A DNA stretch of 64,000 nt from Sporolactobacillus putidus (lineage in GTDB: Bacteria; Bacillota; Bacilli; Bacillales; Sporolactobacillaceae), in contig NZ_BMOK01000011.1 in assembly GCF_014647035.1 (NCBI RefSeq), positions 52,757-116,756 on the forward strand, read 5' to 3'. The notes below the pieces were generated by a model that worked only from the letters and a program-made list of their open reading frames with translations, made no database searches and was not told the DNA's origin. The position numbers were made by a program, and so were the translations under genes. Below, in pieces: positions 27,765 to 37,247 of the stretch; position 1 is the stretch's first letter; each line of letters opens with the position of its first letter.

Positions 27765-28829
27765 TTAATTATTCACTTGAATTAATTTACTATCCACTTG
27801 TTTCAGTAGATCAGGAGTCGAATAGCTGCTTAAGGCTGGTACTTTGCTGATGTTCTTCATTGCTTTCATATAATTTCCCATAACACTCGCACTGTCGACA
27901 AAATTTTGATTCCACGCCATTGAATAATCATTTTTTGCCATAATTCTCTTAGCATCACTTGTAGGAATTTTTATTTCTTTTGCGACGATTGCCGCCGCTT
28001 CATCCGGATGCTGATTAATGAAAGCTGTTGCCTTATCAAGTGCCTTCAGAAATTTAACGGCTTCATCTTTATGGTTTCTGTAAAAATCTCCGGATACAGC
28101 AACGGTCATGTAGAAATTCAGCCAGTTAACGTTGCCCTTTTTATCCGGCAAGTATGATTTTTTCCCGGTAAACAGAACTTTTCCGCCTGCGGCAACCGCC
28201 TTCCCAACCCATGGTTCCCAAACGGCTATTGCATCTACGTCACCTTTTTCAAGTGCAGTAAGTTGATCAACAGCCTGAAGATTGACAAACTTGATTTTAT
28301 TAAAATCGACTCCCATTTCTTTACACATACTCTGAATAGCTACAATGACGCCGGAACCAGTGGTCGCGCCGATTTTTAATCCTTCTAAGTCTTTTGCCGA
28401 CTTTATATTAAGGCCTTTTCGGGCGACAATACTTTGTGTATTCCCTGCATTAGCTAATGGAGCAATTAACTTTGCATCAACATTACTGGCCGCAACCGAT
28501 ATGTTATTATAAATTGATCCGAATATAACCTGAGCTGTTCCGCTTGAAATCAGAGCGGCATTTTGATCAGGACCCGGCATTAAATGGTTCTTTACATTTA
28601 AGCCCTCCTGTTTGAAAAAGCCTTCCTTATCAGCAATGATTTGCTGACCTGACACTTGCGGATCCAGTTCGCCATACGCTTGAATAACATTGGAAGAGCC
28701 CTTTTTTGAGGAGGAAGAGCTAGAAGCACTGCTATGCGCCCCTGTTGAACAGCCGGCTATGAGCAAACATAACACAAGCAGTATTGTTGACAGCGATATT
28801 ATTTTTTTATTTTCGGATATTTTAGACAT
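27765..28829 (-). CDS. ABC transporter substrate-binding lipoprotein (SsuA/NrtA/ThiY-like)
   Basis: A 354-residue exported lipoprotein. The signal peptide ends in the lipobox LLIAGC, with lipidated Cys27, followed by a serine-rich linker. The mature domain has the GLNIKSAKDLEGLKIG and DVDAIAVWEPW motifs of the nitrate/sulfonate/taurine/thiamine-precursor binding family. The third of three successive ATGs (28829) is best spaced from AAGGAG. Family members bind small polar molecules. Location between the importer subunits and the allantoinase-like enzyme argues for a ureide or hydantoin ligand. Confidence 0.85.
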   Translation of the reverse strand: MSKISENKKIISLSTILLVLCLLIAGCSTGAHSSASSSSSSKKGSSNVIQAYGELDPQVSGQQIIADKEGFFKQEGLNVKNHLMPGPDQNAALISSGTAQVIFGSIYNNISVAASNVDAKLIAPLANAGNTQSIVARKGLNIKSAKDLEGLKIGATTGSGVIVAIQSMCKEMGVDFNKIKFVNLQAVDQLTALEKGDVDAIAVWEPWVGKAVAAGGKVLFTGKKSYLPDKKGNVNWLNFYMTVAVSGDFYRNHKDEAVKFLKALDKATAFINQHPDEAAAIVAKEIKIPTSDAKRIMAKNDYSMAWNQNFVDSASVMGNYMKAMKNISKVPALSSYSTPDLLKQVDSKLIQVNN

Positions 28830-28894
28830 CATCATTCTCCTTTTTTTGTTTTATATTGAATTGTCAATGACAATTATCAATCAACCGATACAGT

Positions 28895-29770
28895 TTAACG
28901 CTCTATTGCGGATTGCAGCCCATCTTTCTTCCACCTAAAAAGGATTTTTTCAAATAATATAAGAATGTAGTTAAATAATGTGTAAAGCAGACCAATGAGT
29001 ATACAAGACATAAACATGTCATCCAATTTAAACCAATTTCTTGCATTGACGATGATAAATCCTAGCCCTTCACTTGATCCCATCATCTCGGCAACAATCA
29101 GGGCCCCAAAAGCAAGTGCCAAACTGATTCTCATCCCAATAAACACATTAGGTAACGCTGCCCGAAGAATCACCTTATTAAAAATCTGCCATTCATTGGC
29201 CCCCAAGCTCATCGCACTCCGGATCCAAGTCGGATTGACGTTTTTTATGCCATCCATGGTATATGTAAGAACGGGAAGAAAAGTAGCATAAGCTATCAAC
29301 GTAATTTTTGAAACTTCACTGATTCCAAACCAAATCATAAAAATCGGCAAAAATGCGTAAACGGGAATTGGACCTAGCATATTTAAAACTGGATTAATCA
29401 AATCATTGAGCATCTTTGAACGAGCCATAATTATACCGAGAAAAACGCCAACGATCGTACCTAAAACGAACCCGGATAATACCCTGATCACACTTGCTGA
29501 AATGGAAGATATTAATGTCCCATCTTGAATATATCCCCAGGTTGTTCGACAAACGATCAATGGAGACGGGAAAAACTGCGGGTTAAACCAATCAAAATAT
29601 GCATTCAGTGAACTGAAGACCTGCCAGATCACGAAAAAGCCTATTAGCGATACACTTTGAGCACTCCTCGAATGATTCTTTTTTTTATGCTGAGATATAG
29701 TGACTGATTTTTCAGGTTTCTGCTGGAATTTTTTATTAGTTTCTTCTATGGCCGTCCGATTAAAGACCAT
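28895..29770 (-). CDS. ABC transporter permease (SsuC/TauC-like)
   Basis: A 291-residue integral membrane protein with about six hydrophobic helices after a polar N-terminal stretch of about 40 residues. The inner-membrane ABC signature is in SLGANEWQIFNKVILRAALPNVFIG, the EAA loop that contacts the ATPase. The ribosome site TTGGAGGAG supports the ATG. It is the second gene of the ABC operon, between the ATPase and the binding protein. Confidence 0.88.
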   Translation of the reverse strand: MVFNRTAIEETNKKFQQKPEKSVTISQHKKKNHSRSAQSVSLIGFFVIWQVFSSLNAYFDWFNPQFFPSPLIVCRTTWGYIQDGTLISSISASVIRVLSGFVLGTIVGVFLGIIMARSKMLNDLINPVLNMLGPIPVYAFLPIFMIWFGISEVSKITLIAYATFLPVLTYTMDGIKNVNPTWIRSAMSLGANEWQIFNKVILRAALPNVFIGMRISLALAFGALIVAEMMGSSEGLGFIIVNARNWFKLDDMFMSCILIGLLYTLFNYILILFEKILFRWKKDGLQSAIER

Positions 29771-29828
29771 TTCTTTTCTCCTCCAATTCTTATAATTTAA
29801 TATTAGAAATTAAACGATCATTCGTACA

Positions 29829-30584
29829 TTACTCGACAATCAATTTTTCAGAATCAAATAAGACTTTTTCAAGCATTTTTGTATATTTGAGAAATTGATC
29901 ACTGTGAATCTGTCGAGGCCTTTCCATCTCAATTTTTTGATTGAGAAATATTTTTCCGTCTTTTAATACAATGACTCTGTCAGCCAGATAAACAGCCTCC
30001 GCAATGCTATGAGTAATAAAAACAACCGTTTTTTTTGTCTGTTTCCATATTTTTAAGATTTCCATTCTCATTTTTTCTCGTGTCATGGCGTCCAAAGCGC
30101 CAAGTGGTTCATCCATTAGCAGCAATTCCGGATTAGAAGCCAATGCTCTGGCAATTCCCACACGCTGTGCCATCCCTCCTGATAAACTATTTGGAAACTT
30201 TTTTTCATAGCCTTCAAGACCGACCATCTTAATTAATCGCAGGGCAATATCGTAGGCATCTTTTTTCCCGGCAATTTTAGGTCCGAACGCAACATTTTCA
30301 ATCACGTTGTACCACGGAAATAAAGCATGATCCTGAAAGACAACGCCTTGTTGAGAAGATGGTTTTTTTACCAATTTTCCGTTTACGTAAATCTCACCTT
30401 TATCGGGTTTAATGAATCCCGCCAGAAGATTTAACAGGGTCGATTTCCCGCATCCACTATGACCAATTACACAGAAAAACTCATTTTCTTCAACCTTAAA
30501 ATTAATATCATTCAAAACATATTTTCCTTGAAAACCCGAATCGTCATAGGATTTGAATAAGCTATTAACCTCAACAAATGCCAT
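29829..30584 (-). CDS. ABC transporter ATP-binding protein (SsuB/TauB-like)
   Basis: A 251-residue ATPase. The Walker A is at 41-49 (GHSGCGKST), followed by the Q-loop [11 protein letters not shown], the signature [15 protein letters not shown], the Walker [13 protein letters not shown] and the switch histidine in FITHSIAEA. It belongs to the nitrate/sulfonate/taurine importer family. It is the first gene of the operon; the promoter region upstream has two TGTAATAT-type dyads. Confidence 0.9.
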   Translation of the reverse strand: MAFVEVNSLFKSYDDSGFQGKYVLNDINFKVEENEFFCVIGHSGCGKSTLLNLLAGFIKPDKGEIYVNGKLVKKPSSQQGVVFQDHALFPWYNVIENVAFGPKIAGKKDAYDIALRLIKMVGLEGYEKKFPNSLSGGMAQRVGIARALASNPELLLMDEPLGALDAMTREKMRMEILKIWKQTKKTVVFITHSIAEAVYLADRVIVLKDGKIFLNQKIEMERPRQIHSDQFLKYTKMLEKVLFDSEKLIVE

Positions 30585-30740
30585 ATTTTCGCCTCTTTAT
30601 TAGATAGTGAAAAAACATTCAGCAAACAAATTCAACGTTACTGATTCTCGTTATTTGCTTCACAACTCGCAACCTAATAATAATTCACAATATTAAATAT
30701 TGTCATCGTTCACTTCAAACAAATTAAGGTATTCCTTTTA

Positions 30741-30779
30741 TGTAATATATACATACATAACATGTCATGTAATATTACA
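30741..30779. promoter_or_regulatory. Pair of TGTAATAT dyads upstream of the ABC operon
   Basis: TGTAATATATACA (30741-30753) and the perfect palindrome TGTAATATTACA (30768-30779), about 26 bases centre to centre, lie 157-195 bases before the ATPase gene. Two copies of one dyad suggest a regulator site. The remaining bases of 30585-30809 show nothing else. Confidence 0.4.
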
Positions 30780-30809
30780 CGTGCTCTCAATGTGCTGCTT
30801 GATTAGCAT

Positions 30810-30883
30810 AAAAAAAAGCCGGATTCAAAGATTACAGACGAGTTGGATCAAAAACATCTGTATTTGATTATTCTTTGAACGGC
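30810..30883 (-). terminator. Terminator of the amidase gene
   Basis: Long stem (GCCGTTCAAAGA / TCTTTGAATCCGGC with a bulge) around a 40-base loop, then TTTTTTTT on the minus strand, 58 bases after the amidase stop. Confidence 0.65.
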
Positions 30884-30940
30884 TTATCGAGTATTCATCT
30901 GAACGTCATTTTTAATGAAACAGTTAGTTGTACTAAAAAA

Positions 30941-32113
30941 TCAATCGATTGACAGATTCTTTATAAATTCCAGCAGCTGCCGATCCGTTCCATAACCGGA
31001 TACGAACGATAACCCGACAGGCCGTCCTTTGTCAGCAAGGGGAATCGTTACTTGCGGCAGGCCCGAGACCCCGGCGATGCATGTCAGTTTCATGGTTTGC
31101 GCGCGCACTTTTTCACTTTCTTCATACGTCGCGTTGCGCTTCGGGGCTGGTCCATAGGTCGTCGGTATGATGAGGAGGCTGCCCTCGCCCAGAAAATCCC
31201 GCAGCTGTTCGCTGAAATCGGCCTTTAGCTGTACGGCGCGGCGGTAGGTATCATCCTTTTTCATTTCTGATGCGGCGGTAAACCGTCCGGCAATGTCTTT
31301 TCCGAATTTCGGGTGGTTCCTGATAATCCAATCGCCGTGCGACTGCCATGCTTCCCAGCCCTGCAGAATACGGAAAGTCTCCGCGAGTTCCGGCAATGTC
31401 GCCACTGGCAGATGGCAGGTTCTGATTGCTTTTTGCGGAAACAGAGCGTTTCTGAACTCCGTGAGGGCCTCCTTTACTGATGGCTCTCCAACCAGATCCC
31501 ATGCTTCCTCAAGAAGATAAAAGTTCTTATAATCTACTGTCTCCCCAGGCGGAAGCAGGCAGTCGCCCACATCTGCAAGGATTCCGGGACTGCGCGACAT
31601 CCAGCCGACCGTGTCGAAACTCGGGGCAAGCGGAATCACACCGTCAAGCGAAATCATGCCGTGTGACGGCCTGATCCCGAAAAGCCCGCAGTACGAAGAC
31701 GGGATACGGATGGAGCCGCCGGTATCCGTTCCGATAGCAAAATCGACCTCCCGAGATGCTACGGCAACCGCCGAACCGCTTGAGGAACCTCCGGAATAGG
31801 CCTCGGGGAAGCGCGGATTGATGGTCGGCGGATAATGGATATTATCCCCCTTCAGGCTGTACATCAGCTCATCCGTGACGGTCATTCCCCGAAGACGTGC
31901 TCCGTTCTCAAGCAGTCGCCGGACGGCGTCCGCATGCCGCCCGGCGGGATCGTGTGTCCGCTCCCATGTCGGATTTCCCGCACTGTTCACATGTCCCTCT
32001 ACCGCAAAAACATCTTTCACAGCGAAACTCAGCCGATCAAGCACGCCTTGACCGAGCGGCGCAATATCCATACCGTCCCGGTTAAATGCGCCGAACCTAT
32101 TTTTCTCCGCCAT
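30941..32113 (-). CDS. Amidase (amidase-signature family)
   Basis: A 390-residue amidase-signature enzyme. The catalytic triad is visible: Lys33 in AVKDVF, the cis-serine within SGGSSSGSA (about 107-115) and nucleophile Ser134 in GTDTGGSIRIP. It is shorter than GatA and lacks its C-terminal part, resembling small-substrate amidases. GGGAGG precedes the ATG. It is a single-gene unit just upstream of the ABC/ureide module and could release ammonia from an amide or ureide intermediate such as oxamate or oxalurate; that substrate is a guess from context. Confidence 0.82.
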   Translation of the reverse strand: MAEKNRFGAFNRDGMDIAPLGQGVLDRLSFAVKDVFAVEGHVNSAGNPTWERTHDPAGRHADAVRRLLENGARLRGMTVTDELMYSLKGDNIHYPPTINPRFPEAYSGGSSSGSAVAVASREVDFAIGTDTGGSIRIPSSYCGLFGIRPSHGMISLDGVIPLAPSFDTVGWMSRSPGILADVGDCLLPPGETVDYKNFYLLEEAWDLVGEPSVKEALTEFRNALFPQKAIRTCHLPVATLPELAETFRILQGWEAWQSHGDWIIRNHPKFGKDIAGRFTAASEMKKDDTYRRAVQLKADFSEQLRDFLGEGSLLIIPTTYGPAPKRNATYEESEKVRAQTMKLTCIAGVSGLPQVTIPLADKGRPVGLSFVSGYGTDRQLLEFIKNLSID

Positions 32114-32397
32114 TATCTTTCCTCCCGCTCATTTTATCACAATATTTAGATATTTATTTTTTTAATGAAGTACATCACTATGAATAGGGTAAATCAAGTA
32201 CGCAAACATAGTCATGATTGATTTTAAACAAAACAAGCGGTGAACTTTAGCTAAATTGTACAATATAATAAGAAAATTGTACAAACAAAGTAAGAAAAAC
32301 CTGAAAAGGTGTCCAAATGGATCACCAGGGTTTAAGCAATAAATTTTACTGATTATACCACTGGCTCATTTTAGGGAGCCAGTGTCTCAATTTTAAG

Positions 32398-32555
32398 TTT
32401 ATCAGTCGTCGCTCGCAGTTTATCGGTCGTTATCGAGAATTTATCAGTCATCGTGAGTCATTTATCGGTCGTTATGGAGCTTTCATCAGTCGTTGATCAT
32501 GATTTATCGGTCGTCGCTCGTTTCGTCAACCTTTATCGGTCACCTCATGAGCTAA
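32398..32555 (+). repeat. 21-bp repeat array, family 1 (core TTTATCGGTCGT), 7 units
   Basis: Units begin at 32398 and recur every 21 bp (TTTATCAGTCGT, TTTATCGGTCGT, TTTATCAGTCAT, TTTATCGGTCGT, TTCATCAGTCGT, TTTATCGGTCGT). The sixth unit is lengthened before a final degenerate unit. The core is the same as in the 13.7-kb array. A hairpin CACTGGCTC / GAGCCAGTG (about 32358-32386) lies just before it. The array lies between divergent genes; 32114-32357 shows no gene. Confidence 0.85.
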
Positions 32556-32717
32556 TGGGATACTCCTTTAAATTTTTTTTGAACCGACCTGATTTTTAAA
32601 AGTTCGATTGATTTGTTTGTCAAAAAATGGTCTGTTAAAATACACTAATATAAATAATGCCTGTATCAATGCCCTGAAACGAACCGTAAAAAGCTGAGTT
32701 TTGAAAGGATGACGAGC

Positions 32718-33863
32718 ATGACGCTTTCCGATATACCCCATTGTGATGAGACCATTCAAGAAAAAATCAGAGAAATTTTCGACTATTTGCATACGCATGC
32801 TGAAATCAGTATGAAAGAAACGGCAACGACGGAATGGATTAGAAACCGGCTCGATGCGCTCGGTTGCCGGACGCGGACTTTTACAGACTGTCCGGGCGTG
32901 ATCGGCGAAATCGGTTCCGGAAAACCTGTTGTTGCGATCCGGGCGGATATGGACGCCCTCTGGCAGGAAGTCGGCGGAACCTTCCGAGCGAACCATTCCT
33001 GCGGCCATGACGCACACATGAGCATGGTTCTGGGCGTGCTGATGCTGCTGAAAAAATGCCGCTCGATGCCGGAAGGAACGATCCGTTTCGTTTTCCAGCC
33101 GGGCGAGGAAACCGGCGAGGGCGCCCGAGCCATGGTTGCCCGCGGCGTTATGAACGACGCCGATTATCTATTCGGCGTTCACCTTCGTCCGAACGAAGAG
33201 ATTCCTGATGGACGAGCCGAGCCGGCGATTCTTCACGGCGCCTGCAAAACAATCAGCGGCGTGATTCGCGGCGAGGCTGCGCATGCGGCGCGCCCGCATC
33301 TCGGCAAAAACGCGATCGAAGCCGCAACAGCGATCGTCGAAGAGCTTGGACACATTCACATTAATCCGATGATTCCGAGCACAGTCAAAATGACAACGCT
33401 CCACTCCGGAACGGCATCGAACATTATCCCCGGCTATGCGGAATTCACACTTGACGTCCGGGCGCAGACAAACGAAGCGATGACCGAGCTGATCGAACAT
33501 GTTCAGCGCGTCATCCAGTCCGTGGCCGATGTCTTTTCAGTCCAGATTGAAATCAAGATCTCGCCGGGATGTACGAGCGCGCTCTATCATCAGGAAGCCA
33601 TTGACATCATGGCCGACGCGATCACTGAGGTTCTGGGCAAAACACGGCTCGAGGCGCCGCACCGTTCCAGCGGCGGAGATGATTTCCATCAATACGCGCT
33701 CAACCTTCCGAACCTGAAAACAACCATGCTTGGCCTTGGCTGCGGGTTGAAACCCGGCCTGCACCATCCCCAGATGACATTCAACCGTGACGCGATGTAC
33801 TCCGGGAGCTCTATTCTCACAGCAGCCGTACTGCGTGCCTTGGGAAAAGGGGCCGGGGATTGA
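32718..33863 (+). CDS. M20-family amidohydrolase (AmhX-like)
   Basis: A 381-residue metallo-amidohydrolase of the aminoacylase/hippurate hydrolase group. Metal-site motifs AIRADMDAL, SCGHDAHMSM, QPGEETGEGA and GVHLRP are present, as is the late histidine in LHHP. The length matches B. subtilis AmhX. ATG at 32718 has GAAAGG nine bases upstream; the frame start at 32709 overlaps that site. It releases acyl or amide groups from N-acylated amino acids in relatives. Transcribed alone, divergently from the amidase. Confidence 0.83.
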   Translation: MTLSDIPHCDETIQEKIREIFDYLHTHAEISMKETATTEWIRNRLDALGCRTRTFTDCPGVIGEIGSGKPVVAIRADMDALWQEVGGTFRANHSCGHDAHMSMVLGVLMLLKKCRSMPEGTIRFVFQPGEETGEGARAMVARGVMNDADYLFGVHLRPNEEIPDGRAEPAILHGACKTISGVIRGEAAHAARPHLGKNAIEAATAIVEELGHIHINPMIPSTVKMTTLHSGTASNIIPGYAEFTLDVRAQTNEAMTELIEHVQRVIQSVADVFSVQIEIKISPGCTSALYHQEAIDIMADAITEVLGKTRLEAPHRSSGGDDFHQYALNLPNLKTTMLGLGCGLKPGLHHPQMTFNRDAMYSGSSILTAAVLRALGKGAGD

Positions 33864-33989
33864 TCGGCGGATCAATTAGTCGGTGATGAATTAGAAAATG
33901 TGCCTTCTGAATGAAATGAATCAGATTGGGCATAATTTATCAGTTAATCATGATCGAACAAAGATCACAGCCCGTTTGTCAAAGAAAAA

Positions 33990-34022
33990 GAATGCCCGCC
34001 TTCATAATAAAGGCGGGCATTC
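33990..34022 (-). terminator. Terminator of the sucrose operon
   Basis: Perfect 13-base arms GAATGCCCGCCTT / AAGGCGGGCATTC; on the minus strand TTTTTCTTT follows. It also separates the convergent amhX-like gene. Confidence 0.8.
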
Positions 34023-34100
34023 ACATCCCAAAACGTTTTATAATACTCTAGATTTCTTTCATTTTAAATCTTGCCGGGCATTCCATTGAATCCATTCCAA

Positions 34101-35579
34101 TCAATCCCGCCAAATATCGTCCAATTTCCAGGCTTTAATATCTGTCACTTTTACAAAACCGTCCGTTGCAAAAAGCTGAACGCCTTCATTTTTTTCGGTT
34201 GGATATATTCTGCTTGTCATCACGACTTCCCCGTCGCCAGCAAATAATTCGATGGATGAACGATCAAGATAGATATGCAGCTTCATCTGGGCGCTTTTTG
34301 ACCAGGCTGCCCGCCGGAATCCCGCAACGGCCAGCCCACTTTTCGAGCGGTCAATAATCAGCTTTTCTTCTTTAAGGTCGTAACGAATCACAGTCTCTTC
34401 GTTCTTTCCAACGCGTAATTTAATTTCGAAATCGGCTGCCGAAGATGTGACTCCATCAAACTCAATTTTCAATTCAAGCAGGTCATTCGTCAGATTCGCG
34501 AACATCCGGTTTCCATCAATACGCTCATTTTTAAGATGCAGGAGCTCTTTTTCACGCAGCTGTTTTAATTCTTCGACCGGTGTCATTCGAATCTTTCTGT
34601 CCGAAGACAGGTGCAATTCACGCGGCAATGTCAGAGCTCCGGCCCATCCGTCTTCTTTTTCAGGCATCGGTGACTCCCACATGTCCATCCAGCCGATCAC
34701 AATCCGTCGTCCTTTTATATCTTCAAATGACTGAACAGCGTAAAAGTCGTGACCATGATCCAGTTCAGTGAATCCACCGTGCTTAAATACATTTGTCTTA
34801 TAGTCGTAATCACCTACAAGGTACCCGGTCTGATACAGATTCCGGCACAGGTCGCCGGATGGTTCAATGCCCTGTGGAGAGAACATCAATACATATTTGC
34901 CGTCCAGTTGATAGAAATCCGGGCATTCCCACATGTATCCCTGCGCGCCATCGCTTTCCGCAAGCACGCCCTGATACGCCCAGTGCCTGAGATCGGGAGA
35001 CTTGTAAAGCACGACTTTCCCGATCTTATCCTGCCGTGTTCCGGCAACCAGATACCAATAGCCGCCATGCTTCCAGACTTTCGGATCGCGAAAATCGCCT
35101 GATCCGGCGTCAGGGTGGTTGGGAATTACCGGATTCAGCGCGTCTTTTTCAAAATGAATTCCATCTTTGCTGAAGGCCCGGCACTGCACTTGGTCAGGGA
35201 TCGTTTTTTCCTTATCCGAAAATCGGTGACCGGTATAAATCAAGTTCAATTCACCATTATTATCTACTGCGCTCCCCGAAAAACAGCCCTCAATGTCGCA
35301 CGGATCCCCGGGCATAAGCGCAACCGGCAGCTGTTCCCAATGTACCAGATCCTTGCTTTTCACGTGCCCCCAGTGCATCGGCCCCCAGTTCACACTGTAT
35401 GGATGATGTTGATAAAAAGCGTGGTACTCCCCTTTAAACTGGACGAGTCCGTTCGGATCATTGATCCAGTTTGCCGGCGCCATGATGTGATAACCAAGCC
35501 GGTAGCGGGGATTGATCTTCTTTTCCGCCACCTGTACCGCTTCGTTTGCTTCTTTCAATTGTTCAAGCCCCATATCCAT
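34101..35579 (-). CDS. Sucrose-6-phosphate hydrolase / invertase (GH32)
   Basis: A 492-residue GH32 beta-fructofuranosidase with the five-bladed propeller and C-terminal sandwich. Catalytic motifs are complete: nucleophile Asp41 in NWINDPNG, the stabilising aspartate in FRDPKV and the acid/base glutamate in WECPDF. There is no signal peptide, so it is intracellular. ATG at 35579 has CAGGAG five bases upstream. It is the second gene after a proton symporter of the sucrose permease type, so the substrate is probably unphosphorylated sucrose. Short fructans are an alternative. Confidence 0.9.
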   Translation of the reverse strand: MDMGLEQLKEANEAVQVAEKKINPRYRLGYHIMAPANWINDPNGLVQFKGEYHAFYQHHPYSVNWGPMHWGHVKSKDLVHWEQLPVALMPGDPCDIEGCFSGSAVDNNGELNLIYTGHRFSDKEKTIPDQVQCRAFSKDGIHFEKDALNPVIPNHPDAGSGDFRDPKVWKHGGYWYLVAGTRQDKIGKVVLYKSPDLRHWAYQGVLAESDGAQGYMWECPDFYQLDGKYVLMFSPQGIEPSGDLCRNLYQTGYLVGDYDYKTNVFKHGGFTELDHGHDFYAVQSFEDIKGRRIVIGWMDMWESPMPEKEDGWAGALTLPRELHLSSDRKIRMTPVEELKQLREKELLHLKNERIDGNRMFANLTNDLLELKIEFDGVTSSAADFEIKLRVGKNEETVIRYDLKEEKLIIDRSKSGLAVAGFRRAAWSKSAQMKLHIYLDRSSIELFAGDGEVVMTSRIYPTEKNEGVQLFATDGFVKVTDIKAWKLDDIWRD

Positions 35580-35657
35580 TTCAACTCCTGGACGAATTTT
35601 CCGGATCATTCCGAAGAATATTATAAAATTGATCGTTTTTCATTCCCGAATATCTGT

Positions 35658-36908
35658 TTATTGTGCAGGCACGTTTTTACCTGTACCAAGCTGAACTTTT
35701 TCATCATTCTTCTTATTTTTACTAAGGAAGAAGATTGAATATATTGTAAAAGCAAAGACAACACAGCCAATAACAAAGAACGTGAAGTCAAAGTTTGTCC
35801 GATCATAAAGCGTACCGATCAAGGATGAAAAAGCAATAACGCCCACTTGGCCTGAAACCTGGAATCCAATTAAATAAATCGTTGCCGACAATCTTGAATC
35901 AAAGTTCAGTGCGATATATTTAAAAATTGCAACCAGCAATATCGGTGTTTCAAACCCATGCAACAGCTTGATGAGCGATATACCTATAGCACCGGGGACA
36001 AGTGCCGACCCGATAATACGTGATCCCATGATGATGCCCGCCAAGGTGAGTGACCGTTTTGCTCCGAGCTTATTGACAATGAACGGAGCAGCAAACATCA
36101 TTGCTGATTCAAGGAAAACCTGGAAAGAATTGAGGTATCCATAAAACTGGTTTCCTACATCCGGATTAGAAAAATGCTTCACATAAAAAATTGGAAATAA
36201 CTGCTGATCGTAAATGGTGTAAATACAGGAAGTTCCGAATAAGAAAACAATCAAAAGCCAGAACTTTTTCAGTTTAAATGTATGAACAACGCTTTCCCAA
36301 TTCAGATCTGATGTTTTCTTTTTTTCTTCTTCACTGATTTCAATTTTATAGAAAAAATTTACAAGAAAGAAAACCAGACCGGCAGCCGAAGCCAGCCAAA
36401 AGTTCAGGTGCGGACTAATGCTAATTGAAATTCCTGCAATAAATGCACCTATTGCGTATCCAAGAGACCCCCACATTCTTGATGTGCCAAACTCGAAATG
36501 AAATTTTCTACTTAACTTCTCCGAGTAGGCCTCGATAACACCGACTCCTGCAAGGAATGCCGCAGCAAGATAAACCGCCCCTAATATAACCCCGATCATA
36601 AAATTTGAACGTAAGAAGGGTTCATAGACATAGATCAGAAAGGGTCCGGTACCCATCAGAAGAATGCTTTGAAACCAGATTAGTGTTTTCTTTGTTCCGA
36701 GTTTGTCTTCAATGATGCCATAAATGAACATGTAGATCAGAGCGATGGTTGAATTAATCGAGTATATCGTACCTGTCTGCAAACCCGATAAATGAAGCGT
36801 TCTATTTAGCCAAATTGCATAAAAGGCCCACCATACTGACCATGAAATAAAAAAGAAGAACAAGTAACCAGAAGAAAACCAATAGTTTCTATTTTTGAAC
36901 ATTTTCAT
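35658..36908 (-). CDS. Sucrose/oligosaccharide:H+ symporter (LacY/CscB family)
   Basis: A 416-residue MFS protein with 12 hydrophobic segments. The N-terminus MKMFKNRNYWFSSGYLFFFF and the conserved LLHGFETPILLVAIFKYIALNF segment place it in the oligosaccharide:H+ symporter family (LacY, RafB, CscB). ATG at 36908 has GAAGGAG nine bases upstream. Coupled with a GH32 hydrolase, a ROK fructokinase and a LacI regulator, it is a non-PTS sucrose uptake system. The gene is more AT-rich than many neighbours. Confidence 0.88.
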   Translation of the reverse strand: MKMFKNRNYWFSSGYLFFFFISWSVWWAFYAIWLNRTLHLSGLQTGTIYSINSTIALIYMFIYGIIEDKLGTKKTLIWFQSILLMGTGPFLIYVYEPFLRSNFMIGVILGAVYLAAAFLAGVGVIEAYSEKLSRKFHFEFGTSRMWGSLGYAIGAFIAGISISISPHLNFWLASAAGLVFFLVNFFYKIEISEEEKKKTSDLNWESVVHTFKLKKFWLLIVFLFGTSCIYTIYDQQLFPIFYVKHFSNPDVGNQFYGYLNSFQVFLESAMMFAAPFIVNKLGAKRSLTLAGIIMGSRIIGSALVPGAIGISLIKLLHGFETPILLVAIFKYIALNFDSRLSATIYLIGFQVSGQVGVIAFSSLIGTLYDRTNFDFTFFVIGCVVFAFTIYSIFFLSKNKKNDEKVQLGTGKNVPAQ

Positions 36909-37089
36909 AACTATCGCTCCTTCGCTGTAACAGATCATAATTTCTAAAGTGCTGTAAATGCATCGTTTTGTAATTGACTAAAATAATGTTTGCTTTTTCC
37001 ACATAAGGAGAGTAAACAATCGGCATTTAATATCAAGCGATTACAAATTAATGGATCAAAAACCATGAATCAAACTTGTGTTACCGGTT

Positions 37090-37103
37090 TGGTAGCGCTT
37101 CCA
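37090..37103 (-). promoter_or_regulatory. cre-like box at the start of the sucrose transcript
   Basis: TGGTAGCGCTTCCA is a near-perfect palindrome with central CG and resembles the CcpA box with two mismatches. It covers the expected transcription start, where a bound protein would block. Confidence 0.5.
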
Positions 37104-37109
37104 TCAATA

Positions 37110-37138
37110 ATTGTATGTCAACCGTTTTCACATGTCAA
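37110..37138 (-). promoter_or_regulatory. Sigma-A promoter of the sucrose permease operon
   Basis: On the minus strand TTGACA (37133-37138), a 17-base spacer and TACAAT (37110-37115). A second TTGACA is contained in the spacer. The start would be near 37103, leaving a leader of about 195 bases. Confidence 0.75.
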
Positions 37139-37149
37139 CCCATTGACAT
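37132..37149. promoter_or_regulatory. Operator candidate overlapping the -35 box
   Basis: Perfect arms ATGTCAA / TTGACAT with a 4-base spacer. It overlaps the -35 hexamer and lies about 100 bases from the LacI-family gene, the likely binder. Confidence 0.45.
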
Positions 37150-37247
37150 AAACTATGAAAAATCAATATCATCAGCTAAAACGAGGTTCAATCATTTAAA
37201 GAAGAAATCAATACGAAATCGATAGATACATTGATCTGTCTCAGTGA

